A stretch of DNA of 64,000 nt from Sinonovacula constricta (GCA_007844125.1 CM017567.1:39139440-39203439), one strand, 5' to 3'. Shown: positions 47,521 to 60,981, counted from the first letter of the stretch. Made by a program: numbers and translations. The notes: generated by a model from the letters alone, not told the origin.

Positions 47521-49179
47521 TGTATTACAGATGCTGGATCCTGGTGGTTGAGGTCTTTGTTGGCTTGTCAGGATATTGGCATGTAAGTCAACCATGACCA
47601 ACACACCACTTTGGCCTTAAGTTGTGGGGTAGACGGGCGGGGTGCTGGTCCTGTATCCCCAATCGACTAACCCCTCGGCCGGTGCTGGGTTATCTTTTAC
47701 TCCCTTTCGTCCCACTATCTTGCCTACGACTTTCCACTCCTTTTCTCTCTTTTCTTTCATCAAATATACCGTGTTTCGTAAATTCATTCTCCCATGTTTT
47801 CCCCTATTAACTATAACCCAGCTGCCGGTCGACACCCCCTTAACGGATCAATCTGGCATTTTGTATGGTTTATTGTATATTTTATGTCGGAGTATCGCAT
47901 CCTGGTATCACTGGCGTTGGGAGGTCGGAGATCCACTCCCATAAGACGCCCCCCTTGTTGAGCTCCGCGGTGGGTGGCCAGCCAGGATGCTGAATTATTA
48001 TAAGAATCCCTCATGGAACGAAAACGTAAATGCAAAGACCCGATCCCTACTTTATCGTCAGAAGATTCCGATACCGAAACACCCACAACCACATGCTTTC
48101 CTAACATCATTGTTGTTGAATCGACCGAGAAAGAAACCGATATCCAAAGTATCCCCTTTTGTGAGAGAAAAATCCATCAAAGGCCTTTCTGGCAGTGTTT
48201 TGCCAGTAAAAGAAACTTAAAAATGACTGCTTACTAATTGAAACTGATTGTAAAACCTATCAGATAAACTTCTAAAACTCACAGACTTTTGTTCTTTAAA
48301 AGTAAATCGAAAGGCGTAATTCGATGCCCTGACCTTGCTGGTGTCTATGAAAAGGATATCCTTGGGGAACTCACGCCATAGGAGGTGTGTGGTGTCCGCA
48401 GGATTTCATTCCTGAGGGACGGCCGGCGAGTTCCGACAAATACTTTTGTTTTAACTTTCGCCAACCCGTCTCTCCCTACTTCTATTAAGGTCGGTTACCT
48501 CAACGGGAAAGTGCAGGTGTTCATTCCAAATCCACTTAGGTATTTCCATTGTCAGAAGTTTGGCCATCACGAGTCCCAGTTCAAGGACGACGACCATTGC
48601 CCACGTTGCGGTGAAGTGTCCGCCCAGCACAGGGAAGACGTATGTCCCAACCCACTTAAATGTGTTAATTGTTTTGGACCACATGAGACCAAATCCAGGG
48701 ATTGCCCTGCCTGGAAACTGGAAAAGGAAGTACTAAAAATAAAGTACACAAATAACATCTCCTTTCCAGAAGCCAGGAAGTTGGCAAGAGACAAGGCAAC
48801 TCCTGCTAGAGGCGCAACATATGCCTCAGCATCCAAAAAAGCATCTCAGAGCACAAGGACAATTTCACTCAGTATGAGGTCCCGACTGGTGACCAAACTG
48901 CTAACAAAATTACAATTCCTTCAAAATACAAGGTATCGGAATCTTCTCAGACTCAAATTTCTTCCTCAATCAAAAACACTGCCCCTTCAAGTAATTCTGT
49001 ACAGAATAATGCAAAGGCACAAAACAAGCCTGCAGCCAAGGACCAAGTCTCCTCTAAGGAGACATCTGGTCCTTCGGGGCAGAGGAGAGGACATAGTCCC
49101 CCACTGCTCAAAACACTCGGGTAATAAACACCCATCAAAACAAATTCGAGTGTCTAATGGAGTCTCCATCGGACACTAA
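47520..49179 (+). pseudogene. Jockey-type LINE: 5' region and decayed ORF1 (gag-like)
   Basis: After a CT-rich leader, ORF1 opens at 48013 (MERKRKCKDPIPTLSS), is frameshifted, and resumes at 48385-49179. ORF1 proteins of this clade bind RNA through Cys-His knuckles. Here RYFHCQKFGHHESQF has lost two of four ligands (Cys to Tyr and Cys to Phe), whereas CPRCGEVSAQHREDVC and CVNCFGPHETKSRDCP are intact, followed by the typical WKLEKEVLKIKYTNNISFPE. Several frameshifts show it is inactive. Confidence 0.8.
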
Positions 49180-49299
49180 AAACCACCAAGGTCACCTGTA
49201 AGAGCACCTAAAATATAGTCTAAAAAAATTAAGTTTAATAATCCCATGAGTAATAGAATCATTCAGTGGATCTGACGAGGTCTTAAGGACCATTACAAT

Positions 49300-50178
49300 G
49301 AAATACTTATTTTATTATCTACACTAAACCCTGCTTTGCTTTGTCTTCATGAAACCTTTTTTTAAAGACTCTGATATGTTTGATTTTAAGGGCTATACTT
49401 GTTATTATCATATACATACGGCTTGTCTACGCCAAATTGCCACACTCTCAAGTCGAACTTGACACGAACATACAAGCTGTTGCTATTCATGTAACCCTAC
49501 ATAAAGTTGTAACTATTTGCTCTGTCTATCTTCTACCGAATTCAAATGTATCTAAGGATGATTTAGATAATCTTATTAACCAGTTGCCTTCTCCTTATAT
49601 ACTCGTTGGAGACGTCAATGGTCATAACCCGCTATGTGGATGTTGTGACTTTAATAATATGGGCAAGACGATAGAAAACTTTATTGCCCATAATGACATA
49701 TGTCTGGCCAATAATAAAAAGTCAACATACTTGCACCCCGCATCTGGGCACTATTCATCATTAGACCAAACATTGTGTCACCCCTCTGTATATTTAGATT
49801 ACACTTGGGATGTACACGATGACCTTTGTGGAAGTGATCACTTTCCTATAATCCTTAAAAACTACACTACGCCAATAGGCGACGATAATCCTCGTTGGAC
49901 GTTTGACAGAGCAAACTGGGACCTGTTCTCAGCACTTTGTTCTGCAGAACTTGTCCCAACTTCACTTCACAACTTTCAAACACTTTGCACAATATTGCAG
50001 AAAGGTGTATACCTAAAACCTCGACTAAATCAAAACATAATAAGCCTTGGTCTAATGAAGAGTTTAAAAAATCGATTCGTAAACGTAGGGCGGCATTAAA
50101 GCAATTTAATGTTCGACCTACTGATACAAATCTTAATAACCTTAAAAAAGAAGGTGCTCAAAGTCGCCGGACCTTTAA
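49300..50178 (+). pseudogene. LINE ORF2 endonuclease part
   Basis: AP-type endonuclease segment: ILVGDVNGHNPLCGC (Asp/Asn of the catalytic core), STYLHPASGHYSSLDQTLCH and a GSDHFPII terminus. The 5' part is in a different frame. These enzymes nick target DNA for target-primed reverse transcription. The ORF is interrupted at 50179 by another transposon. Confidence 0.8.
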
Positions 50179-51425
50179 GGTTCTGGACCTGTAACTAACT
50201 TCGGTAAACATCGGCACTCGGTATGATCCGGTTTCATTTGAATAGCATTCGTCGTCAAGTTTCGTATTTGCTATTTTTAGTAATTTTTCACCACGTGATA
50301 GGGATTTTTCATGACGTCATTGGGTTACCCATTTCTCCAAAATGGCGGAACCGGAAGCTCAACAGCGTGATCGTCGAGGGCGATATTGTAAAAATAGTGG
50401 TTTACCGATAGCAAAGTCATGTTAAGTTGAAGTGGATCGTAACTATTGTGTTGGTTCCCTGTGTACTGGTAAAAAATGCACTGTTTCATCTTGTGTTTGC
50501 AATTTAAATTTGCCTTCGCATGTTAACCGCGAGAGTTGACGACATAGACGAAGAATTGTTGAATTGGAAGTTTTATTGTCAAGTCTTCAGTCATGTTCCG
50601 AATTTTTCTCGGGCCCATTCCACTTTCGATGCACACTGTTGTAGGAGAGTTGAAGAAAGAGTGCTTGACTCGGTTATTCCTAAACTGTTAGAATTTTTTA
50701 TGAATAACGTGTAAAGTGGTTAATTTCAAATATTTCACTCAAGCCAGCCAAAATCAGTAAAGAGGTTTTCATGTGATAATGCAGAGTTTTACATACATAT
50801 TTCCATCTCCAATACCAACTGTAGGTGATTTTTTGTATAAAGAAGTATAATCTGTAATTGACCATTTTGACGTTATTTTTCGCTACAAATACTCTTGCAG
50901 TTTCATTAAAGTAACATTTACAAATTCTTATAAATTTTATTAGGAACGGTAGAATGCCTTTAAAATCTTATATTATGGGCAGTTCATACTGCAGAAAAGT
51001 TTAAAACTAGTTGTATGTGTCTAACTAGCTCCAAACTTGAGATATTTGCTTTTATAGATAGAGTAAATTTTTAAACACACCCAAAAAACACGGATTTTTG
51101 CTTGGGGGTACATGTATGCAAAGCTCTGTATTTTTATAAATATATGTCCAAAGTGTAATCGTATTGTTCTGATTTATCATGACATGATTGTGTAACAGGA
51201 ACATTGGTTAAAATTTGAATATAGAACAGTAGAATTTGAGAAAATAGTACTTTTTCATTTTTTGTCCTAGCACAATTTACGATGGTTTTGAAAATCAAGG
51301 GTCACTTTATAAAAATGCACATAACTTTCTTAAAGAATTCACCATACGATTTGTTTTATAGTATAGATTCAAGAAACAGTATCATTATAAGGATTGTGGA
51401 AGGTCACCATTACAGGTCCAGAACC
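50179..51425. mobile_element. TIR element inserted in the LINE
   Basis: Ends read GGTTCTGGACCTGTAA at the left and TTACAGGTCCAGAACC at the right, a perfect 16-bp inverted repeat. Removing the element reconnects the LINE ORF2 sense between SRRTFK and NRKHAKRSSWQKY. TAA lies at both flanks, with one extra G at the right, so a 3-bp target duplication of PIF/Harbinger type is possible. About 1.25 kb without a transposase; non-autonomous. Confidence 0.78.
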
Positions 51426-53058
51426 GTAAACATGCCAAAAGATCATCTTGGCAAAAGTATGTTTCAAAAATAAATGGCAAGACTTCCATCAAAACGTTTG
51501 GTCTGCTATTAAAAAGATTAGCGGTAAACCATCATTTTCAATGGTGTTAACCACCTTAAAACAAATCGCACCCTAGTAACAGATAAACAAAACATTTCGA
51601 ACACACTGGCTGAAAATTTTGCAAAAAATTCCTCATCGGCCAACTACACGCCTCAATTTCAAACCTTTAAACTGTCCGCTGAAAGGGAAAAGGTTAATTT
51701 TAAATCTAATAATAACAAAACTTACAATCAATCCTTTTCCTTGAAAGAGCCTAAAGATGCTCTAAATAAATCGCATGATACCGCTGCTGGTCCAGACGAC
51801 ATACCGTTTCAATCATTAAAACATTCAACAATTTGATCTCTAAACTTACTTCTGTCAATCTTTAATGAAATTTGGATATCCGGTAAAGTACCCGATTCTT
51901 GGAAAAATGCCTTCATTATTCCACTTCATAAACAAGGTAAGGACCCAACCGATCCTCAAAGCTATAGACCTATTGCTTTGACGAGCTGTATTTGTAAAAC
52001 CTTAGAAGCAAAGATCAATAAAAGACTTTTCTGGTATCTTGCGTCCAACAACTTAATTTCAGAATATCAAAGTGGATTCAGACACCAACGTAGCACAGTC
52101 GATCATCTTGTTCGTTTATAAACACTCATTCGTGATGCCTTCATCAAGAAGGAACACCTTGTAGCTGTTTTTTTCGATCTTGAAAAGGCTTATGACACGG
52201 CTTTGAAACATGGGATTTTAAAGGATTTAGGTGACCTTGGTCTCAGGGGTCGTTTACCAATATTTATTGACAGCTTCCTTTAAATTTTTAGGTCAAGATT
52301 GGGTCCAGCCTGTCATCTGTTCATAAACAGGAACAAGGTGTCCCCCAGGGTAGTTTTCTATCTGTTACCCTTTTTAACATAAAAATAAATAATATTGTAA
52401 AAACCCTTCATAAAGGGGTTGACTATTCACTTTTTGTGGACGATTTCGGTATTGGTTACCGCTCTAAAAATATGAGCACAATTGAAAGACAATTACAACA
52501 ATGTCTTAATAAATTGCAAAAATGGAGCAACACCAACGGTTTCGAATTTGCTCCCACCAGAGAAAGTCGACGAGAAGACGTAGCTCTTACCCGCTGTCGC
52601 ATTGGACATACTGGATTAACTCATTCATATATTTTAAGAAGAGAAATTCAACCTCTATGTGTTCCTTGCCAGGAACCACTGACAGTCAACCATATTTTAT
52701 TACAATGTATCGACACAGACCACATTCGGTCGAAGTATTTTAATGTCAATAACATGTACGAACTATTTAGGACAGTGTTGGATTCTTACCTTGTTTGCTT
52801 CTTGAACGAGATTAGTTTTCTTAGTTATAAATTTTTAAAATGTTTTTTTTTTTTACCAATCGTTATACTTTTTTCAAACGTTTTATGTGTTGACCTTGAC
52901 CTGTTTTCAATTATAATTTGTCTTTTTAACCTGATAGTTTTTTATATTTTACTTGCGTAATTTGGTTTTTACCTGATTACGCTCTATTCACATTTAACTT
53001 TGTATTCGGCGCCGTATGACCTGTTAAGTGTCGGTGTGCCGTAAAACCCAAATAAATA
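51426..53058 (+). pseudogene. LINE ORF2 reverse transcriptase and 3' end, internally deleted
   Basis: RT motifs in order: TAAGPDDIPF, IIPLHKQGKDPTDPQSYRPI, SGFRHQRSTVDHL, VFFDLEKAYDT, and FVDDFGIGYRSKN (active-site FVDD). Stops occur after HSTI, after DHLVRL and in the palm. After NTNGFEFAP the sequence jumps to a C-terminal RNase H/tail segment (LTRCRIGHTGLTHSY, CVPCQEPLTVNHILLQC), so most of the RNase H is deleted. The 3' end has GGCGCCGTATGACC and AAATAAATAAATAA. The clade resembles animal Jockey elements. Confidence 0.82.
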
Positions 53059-53840
53059 AATAACCTTTCTCTTGATTTCATTTCAGAGCAACATGGTGAT
53101 AAATTTGTATTGTTAACCGACTCTTTCTCAGGTTTGCAGTCTATTAAAAATCTTGTTTTTTCCAACCCCCAAATTGGAGATTTGCTCTTGAAACTTGATG
53201 ATGTTTCGCTTAATAAGAATATTGTTTTCTGTTGGCTACATAGTTATGTAGGCATTCGAGGAAACGAGGATGTAGATTAGAGTGCAAAATCTGCTTCAAC
53301 CCTTACTGAGACAGATCTTTGCATCCAACACACAGATTTTAATCACTATTTAATCGATATATTTTAACCAAATGGCAAATAACTTGGGACAATACTATTT
53401 TTAACAAATTACACGTAATTAAACATAAGGTCGGTGCCTATCTCTATTTGCAGAGAAAATATACGGTAAGACAGTAAACCATATTTTAATAAATTGTATT
53501 GACACAGACCATAATTATTCGGTCTTAGTATTTTAATGTCAATAACATGTACGAACTATTTAAGACAGTATCCGATTCTAAGCTTGCTTTCTTTCTAAAC
53601 GAGATCGGTATTCTTAATTATAACTTTATAATATTTTTTTTAAAGTAACGTTATACATTTTTAACTGTCTAATATGTTAACCTGTGTTTACTTATAATTC
53701 ACCTTTTTAACCAATTAGATTTTTATATTTCTACTTACGTATTTTAGTTCTAACCTGATTATAGTCTATTGTCGCTAAACTTCAATGTATTCGGCGCCGT
53801 ATGAACTACAAGTGTCGGTGTGCCGTAAAACACAAAATAC
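53059..53840 (+). pseudogene. 5'-truncated second LINE copy
   Basis: Begins within the RNase H domain (KFVLLTDSFSGLQSIKNLVF; IVFCWLHSYVGIRGNEDVD), the part missing from the upstream copy, and then repeats the tail (HILINCIDTDH) and the 3' UTR ending in GGCGCCGTATGAAC and AGTGTCGGTGTGCCGTAAAA. Stops throughout. 5' truncation is typical of LINE insertion. Confidence 0.8.
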
Positions 53841-54164
53841 TTATACAAATATTTTAATTTTAACCAAATTATACCCTATTTACGTTAAATTGTATACTTC
53901 ATACCCAAAATACAGCGGCCTATTTATAACATGTCTATGTTGCTTTTCGGTGCGGCTGTCTTACCTCGGTTGTGATCTACTTACAAATGCGGACTATGTC
54001 AACCAGTCGAATATTAAAGTGAGGCGTATTGGTAGAAATTTTATCATCATATAGTTATCAATACAAGAAATACATGGTTTATTAACGCCCTATACACACA
54101 TTTGGTGTAAATGCCGTCAGTAATCACTCTAGGTTACATTTTTCTACAAGTATTAATCACTGTA

Positions 54165-54478
54165 TTACGTAGCGCAATCGGTATAGATTCGGCTTCAGGT
54201 ACGGGAGGCCTCGGGTTCGATCCTGGACCGCAACATACCAAAGTCGTTAAAATGGAAGTGGTATAGGCCCTTTGCTGACGCGCAAGCAAGTATAATGGTA
54301 GTTCCACGACTGGTTAGTTCAGTGTCAGGATAATGTGACTGGGTGTGGTATCATGCCAGGTGTTCATGGAATGCTATACACAGTGAAGGCTGCACTATAT
54401 TTGCTTCGAGTGGACACCGTTTCCAGGTAACTAAAATACTGTTGGTGGGACGGTAAACCTAGTAAATAAATAAATAAA
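54165..54478 (+). mobile_element. tRNA-derived SINE, family 1
   Basis: Head TAGCGCAATCGGTATAGA with box B GGTTCGATCCTGG, body CATACCAAAGTCGTTAAAAT, and tail TAAATAAATAAATAAACC. Best-preserved plus-strand copy in the window. Confidence 0.8.
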
Positions 54479-54576
54479 CCATTTCGTTTAGACTAACAGA
54501 AACCTCCGTGTGCCGATATGCCCCGTGGGTGCACTTGCAAACAATATTCTGTTGCCTTAAAATTTAAGTCAAGGCA

Positions 54577-54815
54577 GTGGGGCGCCCGTTGCGTAGTGGC
54601 AGAGTCGCCGATTTGTAATACCTCTGACTGCTTAGCCCCCCATCGCGTGGGTTCGAGTCCCGTTCGGGGCGATGAACTTAATGTGGGAAGGTTTTCCAGC
54701 TGATCCGCGCTGCGCCCGTGGTTTTACAGATACATTTGTCTTGGGCCGTCCTCCACAAATAGCTGGACGTCGCTATAATGATCATAATTGGTCGCTGCGA
54801 TGTATCTCAAAACAA
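54577..54815 (+). mobile_element. tRNA-derived SINE, family 3
   Basis: Head GGGGCGCCCGTTGCGTAGTG with box A GCGTAGTGGCAGAG and box B GGGTTCGAGTCCCG. The body includes TGGGAAGGTTTTCCAGCTGA and GACGTCGCTATAATGATCAT. Relatives at 17920-18130 and 24640-24780. Confidence 0.78.
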
Positions 54816-56090
54816 AACTTAAATCAAGGCACTGAAGAAACTGAATATGCGGTTTTGATTGTTTTATTACTTCCTCGTTTGTCTCCGCCAGTAAGAAGGA
54901 AGTTTATAATGACCCTAGTACTTATGTGACACTTTATCCTAATTATGTTATCTTTTGATGCTCAATGTTGCGCTGTGTTTCTTTTTATTTTCAACTCAGG
55001 TGAGGCTGTCCACAAGAGAACTTTGTAATTATTGCTTGTAAGTTTTATGTATTTATGGTACATGCGCTTAAAATAGTAAAACAAATATAATCTGATAGCA
55101 CGGTTGTTGTTGTTGTTGTGTGTGTGCGTGCGTGCGTGCGTGCGTGTGTGTGTATGTGTGTGTGTATGTGTGTTTTGTGTTTTTTCTTTCTGTTAAATGA
55201 ATGAAGAACCAATTCACTGAGGATTCAAAACCACAAGACGTGATGATTTTTTTCTGTTGTGACATGTTATTATGTATATCTCATAATTCCATATGAAATG
55301 ATGTATATATCATTTCAAAAACTGTGTTTTTGTGGCATCTGTCCAAGTTTTCTGTTCAGTCATTTCAGTTTCTACTTACGGACTGTTGAACAAACGTGTC
55401 TACATTTTGTTTCAATCCATTTACAGTATTTTTTCGCCTTTCAAATGTATTCATAGATGCACGGTTACTGAAGTTTTAACATACTAATTCAGTGCATACG
55501 TTTGAAGTACTCTCTGCCACCACCCCACCAAAAAACCTACAAGCAAACAACAACAATAAACAAGAACAAAAACACAAAAAACAAGAAACAAACAAACACA
55601 AAAAAACATCCCTACGCCCATCCCACAAAAAAACACCAACAACTAAAGACAACAAAAACAACCAAAAAATGTATATATATATGTATGTACTTTTCGGTGT
55701 CAAACACATACATGTATAGTATTTTGCATAAATCAACTTCTACAAGCTAAATATAGCTTGTACTTGGCTGCAGATGTTTTTAGCCGGTTGCATCTTTCTC
55801 ACGTACAAGGAAAAAATCATCGCCAATGTCAATTCAAGCACTTCAGATTTTCGAACCGCCACCCCAAAATGTACATGACATTGACGTTAAGGTACAATGT
55901 ACCTACCATCTACTTTTATGTTCATGTTTATCTGATTTGTCACCAGTATCCATGTCGCGATATACATTACCAAAAATAACCTGTATGGAAGGATGCTGTA
56001 CTTGATTGGTCCGTTTGTCTGCATCATCGCCCAGATTTCGGCTACCCTAGAAGAATTGTCTTCCTCCTTTGCGGGTTCGGACAGTATAAA
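54816..56090. other. Upstream region of gene 2
   Basis: Contains a TGTG/TGCG microsatellite at 55111-55175 and an A-rich stretch at 55545-55670. No coding ORF. The last few hundred bases before 56095 may hold gene 2 regulatory sites, but I recognise none except the core promoter. Confidence 0.5.
55111..55175. repeat. (TG)n/(TGCG)n microsatellite
   Basis: Alternating purine-pyrimidine GTGT and GCGT units, about 65 bp. Confidence 0.9.
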
Positions 56091-56094
56091 AGAG

Positions 56095-56133
56095 CGTCCC
56101 GGGACATCCGCCCAGACTCCGCAGTATTCAGTC
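56095..56133 (+). promoter_or_regulatory. TATA box and initiator of gene 2
   Basis: TATAAAAG begins at 56095, and an initiator-like TTCAGTC sits at 56128-56134 with the A about 35 bp downstream of the TATA start. The ATG follows at 56141, so the 5' UTR would be very short (about 11 nt) if this initiator is used. Spacing and order match a metazoan TATA/Inr core promoter. Inference from sequence only. Confidence 0.6.
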
Positions 56134-56140
56134 TTCCAAC

Positions 56141-56390
56141 ATGGCACATGCCGGCAAATGTGTATGCGCATTATTATTATGCGGAATCGTTCTGGTTCTA
56201 AATACGGAGACTGCTGAGGGCCAGACTTACACGGGGTGAGTTGTTATAAGTTAAGATAATTTTAAAAGTATTTATGTCTGGTAAGAACGATTTTTCCTTC
56301 ATCGATTTTTGTCAAAACGCCAATAAACTTGATTAAATAAGATGCCGTTAAGTGTTAATCAAAACATTTTATAGACGAAATTTTAAGCTT

Positions 56391-56481
<91 letters not shown>

Positions 56482-59400
56482 TGTGAACTTTATTGTGATA
56501 CAATTTGATAAAATAATGACTTCATAAAAATAATGATATTTTAGTATTTCGATACTCTCAATTCCCGCGGTAAAACGAAAAAAAGATTTGGGTTGGATGC
56601 TCAAGGACGGATGAAATGTGTGGTCACCGCCAACTAGTCATACTGCATTTACCAAGGATTAGCATCAATATATACCAAATATTTTATTGTTTTTACAAGA
56701 AACTGATTGTCAATAGATAAACATGTATATGAATGGCTTAATTAATAAGTAATTTATTTTTTATTTGAAGGTGTATCAAAGGAATTTATACATACCAGCA
56801 TTTTATTGTTTATTGGGATTATCGTCCAACTTAACAGCATTTCAGTTATCTGGGGAATGTGTCCACTTGAAGCAAATATAGTGCTGCCTTCACTGTAAAT
56901 AGCATGCCGTGAACACATGGCACAATACCAGACCCAGTAACATTATCATGACACCGGGCCAACCAGTCGTGGAACTACTCTTATATTTGCTTGAGCTTTA
57001 GCATGGGAGCTATACCATTACCATTTTAACAACTTTTGTATGTCGCGGCCCAGGATCGAAACCGAGACCTCCTATACCTGGAGATGACGCTCTACCGATT
57101 GCCAGCATTTTAGTATGCCAAAATGATATATACATTTTAAATGAATATGTTGAATGGAAACTATTAAATATGATTTAAAAGTAAATATATATAAAAATAA
57201 CAAAAATATATGACTGTTTAGAGGATTCTATGTTGGTTAATTAAAGTAATCTTATCAGACACGGCTAAGACAAATCAAAGTCGCGAAACTTGCCGATTTT
57301 CGTGTCTTTATTTAGCACATTTTTAATTATACTACACCTACATCGTGTTTATATATCCTATCATCTATTCTATTAACAAAAGCTTTGAATAACGCTGAGA
57401 ACTAAATTGATTTTAGATAAATGAATTCGCGTTCGAGCGTCGAGCATGGATGTTAAATTTATAAAACTATAAAATTACTAACCGTCAATAAAAGATTATC
57501 CGTAACGAACATGGGTAAAGTTTAACTTACTGGTAGCCAAAGATTCTAAAACTTCACAGACGGTAAATCGCCGTGTCATCAACCTATAAACTTTACCATG
57601 GGTGAGTGGGGTAGACAGTCAAAATATTTATGTTTCTCGGGACCACTGGTTCAGGTCTCATCTAATACTGTTCTCCGCGATAAAAATGCAAATGTTCATT
57701 CTATCACCACCGGACCTGGTAGCGCAATCTGTAGAGCGTCGGCACCAGGCACGGGGGGCCCCGGGTTCAATCCCGGGCCGCGACATACCAAAGTCGTTAA
57801 AATGGTAGTAGTATATCTTCCTTGGTAACACTCAAGCACATATAAGGGTAGTTCTATGACTGGTTATCCCGGTATCAGGATAATGTGACTGGGTGTTGTA
57901 TCATGCCAGGTGTTCACGGCATGCTATACACAGTGAAGGCATCAATATATCTGCTTCAAATGGACACCGTCTCTAGATGACTGAAAAACTGTTTGTGGGA
58001 CGATAAATCCAGCAAACAAAAATTCAATTTTCGCAACTCACTTTTTGATAAAGCACACTTTTATTCGTAGTTGGAACTATCCGTGTATGGATTTTTTTTA
58101 TTTTAAGATTTGTTTTCTTGGCATTTTGCATATTATATATCGCTCATTTGGGACCATGCAACGTATGCATCGAAAACCCGCCATTTAATATTCGTTTCTT
58201 CAGTACGCTGTGTCAATGCTTTCTATGTGTTTTTCTGAAATCGTTACATGTAGTTAAAAGAATTTAAATACAAAATTTCAAACAGCTCAGGCAGCTTTTT
58301 CAACGGGTATAAAAAATTATAGCAATAAAGATAAACTGTATCAATATCATGCTTGTATTTAAAGAAGTCGTAAGAGCACTTGTTGCAACGTTTGCAAGCC
58401 AGCCTCCACCCCCACCCCCACACCCCCACTCCCCAAAGAAAAATGTTAGCAATAAGTATTTCTCAATTTGATATGACCTTGCAAGCCACATATAGTTGAA
58501 CATTCGTACAATGGAACATAACTATTTCCGTATTTAATTTTATCTCTTAATGTCCTCCTTTATTCAATGTAATATGTCCTTCTTTAAATGCAATAAAACG
58601 AATTTAAGTTCCGCATGAAATCAATATTATGAACTGTTATTACTATTACCACTCTGACTGGCTTTATCTTGGGAAACATGATACAATTTAGATCAATCAA
58701 TCAGTCATTCTATCAATCAATCAGTCAATCTATCAATCAATCAGTCAATCTATCAATCAATCAGTCAATCTATCAATCAATTAGGCAATCAGTCAATCTA
58801 TCAATCAATCAGTCAATCAATCAATCAATCAATCAGTCAATCTATCAATCAATCACTCAATCTATCAATCAATCACTCAATCTATCAATCAATCAGTCAA
58901 TCAATCTATCAATCAATCAGTCAATCTATCAATCAATCACTCAATCTATCAATCAATCAGTCAATATATCAATCAATCAGTCAATCTATCGATCAATCAG
59001 TCAATATATCAATCAATCAGTCAATTTATCAATCATTCAGTCAATCTATAAATCAATCAGTCAATCATCATCATTTTCATTGTACCAATGTCACTTCATT
59101 TTAGTGTTATTGTTATTGTTATTGTTGCACCGGTGCTCCATTATAGTTGTAGTAATACATGTATATCACGATTGCTTCATTATGTTTTATCATCGTATCA
59201 TCGTTTCACATGAAACAATAATAATGAATCTATATTGATGAAATAGTATATTTATATTATACTAACATGAAGCAACATTATATAGATTTATGATTTCACG
59301 ATGCCTTCATGATATTTTACCAGATTTTTGTAATATTTTTGTTTCAGAAACATTGCCAGGTCTCTCCGGAATAGACTAGTTTTGAGGTATTACTGTGCAT

Positions 59401-60941
59401 GTTGGTATATGCGCTGGTAAGTCTTTAAATATTTGACGTATTGCTAAGTCTGTCTTAAAGGTGGTATCCAACAGTTCGTCTGTATAAAATACACGTACTA
59501 ATCTAACCACTGCTTTCGGGAATTTGGTCAATTTTTTGTTTAAACGTATGCTTTAGTCGTAATAATGACGATTTTGAGCACTAACTTTATTGTTAGACTG
59601 TACTTATCGCAAAATAATTACTCTCAATATTCAGTCTTTCCAACGATATAAAAATCGCTACTGCTAAACATAGACATCATTGGCAGAAATTAACAGTATT
59701 TTGCAAGACATTTTCATTTACCAACGACTTAAAACCAATTTTTGACAAAACTCTCAGATACCACCTTTAAGCCGAAAACGTATCAATAACAGGTCTCTCT
59801 TGTGATTCTTGTGATGTTTTAGTTCAACTAATCTCTTTTTTTTTGACAGTATTCAACTTAGTTGGGTAAATAGTTGTGAATAATACACACTTATAACCGT
59901 ATCTCTGCCTTTTCTTTCATATCACTTTATGTAGTTACGTAGAACTATTTTTCTATGCGCTAAATACAGGTGTAAATTGTTTGTTAGGGGGGCAATCGGA
60001 ACACCTCGGATAATTCAGGAATCATCTCTCGGATGCATGTAGGTATTCGAATAACCTCGGCCATTTCCCTAAATGGGACTACTTTTTTGACAGACGTCAA
60101 AACAAAGATGGCATCTCGGATGACAGCTCACTACAGTATGATGCCTGTTAAACTTTAATTTTTGGTGGCTTGAAATTTAAACATCCACTTTTAATTTACC
60201 CAGCGCAGCAGACACACAACTGTCTAACGATGTCATTGTTTATGTTTTGTACGAACTGCAGTTTAGACATATTCTTCTTCCAACTTCCGGCGAACAAAAC
60301 GATCGTGATATCTGTAAGTATCATTGCATAAGAGATATGATTGTCCCGAGGACGGAATTACCCGAGAAGTTCCGATTGGGTCGGGGATTTCCCTTACATT
60401 GGTAAAACGAAACTCCGACATCAAGTATTTTAGTTAAGGCAGCTTGACCGTTATACACTGCGAGTCAACATTTTTGATTTTAGTAGTTGCTTTTGGCTTT
60501 AGTAAAAGCTGAATGCTTATTAAAATAACAAAGGCTACACAAAACCGAAAACTTTTTGTTTATTTTCAGGTATTGCTCTTATTCCAAAGTTTACTGGGCG
60601 ATAGAATATTACTACGGATGGAGATGTGCCAGAGGGTGGACGCACAACGGGGACTACAATTGCGTTATTCGTAAGTGCTGTTGTTCTTTAACCTGCTACA
60701 GAAAGCAAACAAACGGACGTTTGGAGTAATATCAGTTGATGTCAATCGCACTAACAACTAGTTAAATGTTCTTATTTAGTTGGTACATGAACACGGTACT
60801 GTTGCCTCTGATACTGCTTCTGCTGCTGATGATGGTGATGATTATGATGGTGATGATGATAATACTGATGTAGGTGATAATGAGGATGATGATGATGATA
60901 CTGATGATGATGACAATGATGTTAATGATGATGATGATGAC

Positions 60942-60981
<40 letters not shown>

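Noticed and set aside
57711..57785. Functional tRNA gene
   Set aside because: Same head recurs in five family-1 SINE copies with a common ~230-bp body.
58669..59238. 189-aa ORF rich in INQS
   Set aside because: Translation of the TCAA tetranucleotide satellite.
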